A stretch of DNA of 64,000 nucleotides, taken from contig NZ_JBDIWA010000003.1 of NCBI RefSeq assembly GCF_039794105.1, forward strand, positions 124,001 to 188,000, given 5' to 3'. Source of the stretch: Kuenenia sp039794105. Lineage in GTDB: Bacteria; Planctomycetota; Brocadiia; Brocadiales; Brocadiaceae. The notes below the pieces were generated by a model. That model was not told the DNA's origin and did not search any database. It worked only from the letters and a program-made list of their open reading frames with translations. Positions 61,825-64,000 of this stretch are shown here, in pieces; within the stretch, counting starts at the first letter, position 1, and each line of letters starts with the position of its first letter. The position numbers and the translations under genes are program-made.

Positions 61825-61961
61825 GTAACACTTTAGTTTTTTGAAAAAGTATGGGCGAAGCATTTGCCCGTTTGGGCATAAACGCATTTATGACAATTTA
61901 CAGCAAATGCTTCGCCCCTACACTGCGATTATTGGAATTTTTCATAAAACTAAAGTGTTAC
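61825..61961. repeat. GTAACAC outer element enclosing a GGGCGAAGCATT hairpin
   Basis: Outer ends GTAACACTTTAGTTTTTTGA and TCATAAAACTAAAGTGTTAC are inverse complements. Inner hairpin 61851-61921 (GGGCGAAGCATTTGCCCG; GCAAATGCTTCGCCCC). The same combination as 20753-20912. The gap 61691-62064 holds no gene. Confidence 0.82.
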
Positions 61962-62064
61962 CTAAAATTAGATTTAACTTTTGTTAACATAAATAATTAT
62001 AGCATCTCTGGAATCACATTTTGTGAACCCCTTGAGTATAGTTCAGAATAGAGAAAAATTACCC

Positions 62065-62292
62065 ATGCAAATAAATTTAAAGCTATTTTTTAATGAAGAA
62101 CAAGAAGATTGGGCGAAATTAACACCTGAACAGAGACACATTGAAAGCTCTAAACTTTGGCCGATATATTTAGAACTTAGAGGGAGTTTTGATCCAGAAC
62201 CCGATTCACAAAGCCCTTTTGACTTTCCAGAATTGCAGCGTTCGATACCTGCTCATGGGAGGCCAGGCGTGCATTTTATACGGCGGATCTGA
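62065..62292 (+). CDS. small protein upstream of the nucleotidyltransferase (75 aa)
   Basis: MQINLKLFFNEEQEDWAKLT with EPEPDSQSPFDFPE; unrecognised, acidic. Its last ~24 codons overlap, in another frame, the nucleotidyltransferase core, so either the genes naturally overlap or a deletion fused them. The weak upstream GAGAAAAATT gives little start support. Possibly non-functional. Confidence 0.5.
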   Translation: MQINLKLFFNEEQEDWAKLTPEQRHIESSKLWPIYLELRGSFDPEPDSQSPFDFPELQRSIPAHGRPGVHFIRRI

Positions 62293-62867
62293 GTTCAGTC
62301 GTGATATAGATTTTTCTATCGGAATTGATACAAAGAACATTTCAGCGACGAGGTCATGCATGCCATTTCCGTTGCAATGCAGAAGGGATAGAAGGCTTGC
62401 GCATTGACATGATGGCTAAAATGCGAGGCTGCTCCGATTTTGAGCAATTATGGGAGAGAATGTCCATTGTGAAGTTGCCGGAGATTGGTGAGATGGGTAT
62501 TCTTTCACTACCGGATTTAATTCAGACTAAAAAGACGCAGCGCGAAAAGAACTGGCCCATGATTCGCCGTCTCATTGAAACCGACGTCACGCAGAGTTAT
62601 AGAAAAGCCGGGAAAGAAAAGATCGTTTTCTGGCTCATGGAATGCAGGACTCCTGTTTTACTCATGGAAATAGCAAGGAAAAATGCTGCATTATGTAAAA
62701 GTCTTATACCTACCCGGTCCCTGCTTAAAGCAGTATTAAACCAAAACGTGGAAGAAATTGAATCTCTCCTCATACAAGAAGAAAGCGCCGAAAGGAAAAA
62801 AGATCGGGAATATTGGCTGCCATTAAAAAAGGAATTGGAGCAATGGCGCCTTGGCCGTAAATCATAA
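62189..62867 (+). pseudogene. frameshifted nucleotidyltransferase
   Basis: An MNT-like nucleotidyltransferase core (SVRYLLMGGQACILYGGS, EFSRDIDF with the DxD metal motif) is read in one frame to about 62335. The continuation (GHACHFRCNAEGIEGLRIDM, LSLPDLIQTKKTQREKNWPM) is in another frame from about 62345 to 62867. A segment of roughly 40-50 residues between them appears deleted. Such proteins are often antitoxin or modification partners; this copy looks broken. Confidence 0.72.
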
Positions 62868-62880
62868 CTTTAATTCTGTG

Positions 62881-63699
62881 TTAAAACAATACAGAGGATG
62901 CCTGTCTCACGCCGGAATCATATTTGTAAAGTTGCAGGACATTTATGATGCCTGCGACGTATTTTGAAAAACCCCGCCGCTGGAGATTGAAATGCCGGAT
63001 AAGATCGATCATCCATAGGGGTACCTGCATGGTGTAGCACTTGAGTTCCAGTATGACGTTGCATTCCGGGGCAAAAAGCGTTTCGTCATCCAGCGGAACC
63101 AATTTATTCTCGTCCGGAATAATACAATATCCCTCTGCCGGCTGATATCTCAGATCGGTGTCGAACGTTACCCTCGCATATTCATTCACATTGGATACAT
63201 ATGCCTTCCTCCAATATTGAGACAACATTTTAGGCGTTGCATTATAGAAATATGCCGTCTTCAGGAAATGCGTTTTGGACGAATTCGGGTCAAAATCTTT
63301 TTCTTCACACAATGAATAATCCTGGTCTTCAAACATCCTGCGCCAGTTTTCATCATAAAGAGGCGCCCTGTATTTATTGATGATATCCCCGGTCTTCTCT
63401 TTCACTTCAAGAAAGCAATGATACTTTCCGGAATGGGGATACGAACGAATCCTCAGATGAAGTCTCCTGTTACATTTGTCCAGCCTTTGCATAAGAAATA
63501 AATAATCTGGGGTATCAAAATGCAGATTGTTTATGCAATAAAAACCATTATCAGTATTTGAAGAATATTTGTCGGGAGAACAATAAATAGAAGCAAAACG
63601 CGAAATGGGTTCTATCATTTCCTTTGGAATGACAAATTTCGACTCGTATCGCTTTCGGATAGTTAGCGCTGTCTCTTCAAACATATATTTATAACTCAA
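62881..63699 (-). CDS. VTC-domain protein (polyphosphate-polymerase-like tunnel fold)
   Basis: 272 residues. The basic tunnel strands typical of VTC domains are visible: RKRYESKFVIP, RLHLRIRSY, FLEVKEKTGDIINKYR and VILELKCYTMQVPLWM. Bacterial VTC proteins often occur with CotH or membrane proteins; the activity of this group is unproven. It overlaps the end of the preceding TolC-like gene by 11 bases. Confidence 0.83.
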   Translation of the reverse strand: MSYKYMFEETALTIRKRYESKFVIPKEMIEPISRFASIYCSPDKYSSNTDNGFYCINNLHFDTPDYLFLMQRLDKCNRRLHLRIRSYPHSGKYHCFLEVKEKTGDIINKYRAPLYDENWRRMFEDQDYSLCEEKDFDPNSSKTHFLKTAYFYNATPKMLSQYWRKAYVSNVNEYARVTFDTDLRYQPAEGYCIIPDENKLVPLDDETLFAPECNVILELKCYTMQVPLWMIDLIRHFNLQRRGFSKYVAGIINVLQLYKYDSGVRQASSVLF

Positions 63700-64000
63700 T
63701 TTGCCCTAAGTCCGGGGAAAGATAATTTCGAATAGGGCGTCTGGTTAATTGCCCTGAAATATCCAGGTATTCAAGGTACTTTGTGTAAATTTCATATTGC
63801 TTTTGCTTAATGAGGATGTCCGTTTTAACAATGCTTTCCTGCATATCCAGCAGCATTAGCGGATCGACGCCTTCTGTTTCCATATATTTTTTTAGTGCTG
63901 ATTCCGTGCCGCCAGTTGTTTTTTCTTCCATAAGCACATCATACTGCCGAAACATGTTGTTCATTTCCCCGGAAAGTAATCGCACATTTTCTCCCAGAGA
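63689..64000 (-). CDS. C-terminal end of a TolC-like outer-membrane protein (partial)
   Basis: The frame is open to the window edge (SLGENVRLLSGEMNN...), so the 5' part is missing. Helical text QKQYEIYTKYLEYLDISGQL resembles the last helix of TolC-family proteins. Ends PDLGQIEL. Family call is moderate because under 105 residues are visible. Confidence 0.6.
   Translation of the reverse strand, partial: SLGENVRLLSGEMNNMFRQYDVLMEEKTTGGTESALKKYMETEGVDPLMLLDMQESIVKTDILIKQKQYEIYTKYLEYLDISGQLTRRPIRNYLSPDLGQIEL

Overview
The window looks like part of the chromosome of an anammox-type planctomycete (Brocadiales, Kuenenia- or Brocadia-like). This is inferred from moderate G+C, a chlamydial/planctomycete-style V-ATPase operon carrying a DUF2764 gene, a very long zinc-ribbon signal peptidase I, RpoN, LptB and LPS-type envelope genes, many sensory proteins including a NIT (nitrate/nitrite-type) receptor, and intergenic regions packed with short palindromic repeats. 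No rRNA, ribosomal protein or hydrazine gene is present to settle the assignment.

Layout. 1-9747 (minus strand) is a Wsp-like chemosensory operon: CheW, CheR-TPR, NIT receptor, second CheW, HD-GYP protein, CheA-REC, CheB, and the first codons of one further gene. 9748-13410 holds a truncated DUF433 gene, a DUF255/thioredoxin-like protein and repeats. 13411-20698 (minus) is a V-type ATPase operon in the order E, DUF2764, A, B, D, I, K; its K subunit carries Na+-type ligands. 21225-21948 is a decayed transposase. 22195-25305 (minus) is a three-gene operon: retropepsin-like protease, inactive transglutaminase with a multi-helix membrane domain, and a RimK-like ATP-grasp ligase. 26071-28141 has a small Cys-rich protein, a nitroreductase, a HAD phosphatase and an EamA protein.

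28624-33701 (plus) is a tight run of ROK kinase, lepA, lepB and lptB. 34118-39895 (plus) has a LysM/LytM lipoprotein, an FmdB zinc ribbon, a HIT protein, ispD, a hemerythrin lipoprotein, a LamG-like secreted protein and lysS. 39951-49908 (minus) is a second signalling block: response regulator HD-GYP, four-helix protein, 1300-residue hybrid kinase, duplicated-Cache chemoreceptor and LuxR-type regulator. 49994-56364 has tex, a D-aminoacylase-like amidohydrolase, a small lipoprotein and rpoN. 56435-60866 (minus) is the conserved information-processing cluster recR, ybaB, dnaX, SRP RNA, two tRNA-Ser genes, tadA and tRNA-Arg(ACG). 61316-64000 ends with a coiled-coil protein, a broken nucleotidyltransferase locus, a VTC-domain protein and the C-terminus of a TolC-like protein.

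The most distinctive feature is the intergenic DNA. At least six families of palindromic or inverted-repeat elements recur, often nested in one another. They include a ~190 bp element with self-palindromic ends, a 98 bp element inserted twice into the centre of that palindrome with duplication of the target, a ~300 bp family that appears to have truncated the DUF433 gene, an element whose ends surround unrelated inner palindromes, and arrays of 7-base units that switch orientation midway. No CRISPR array or rRNA was seen.
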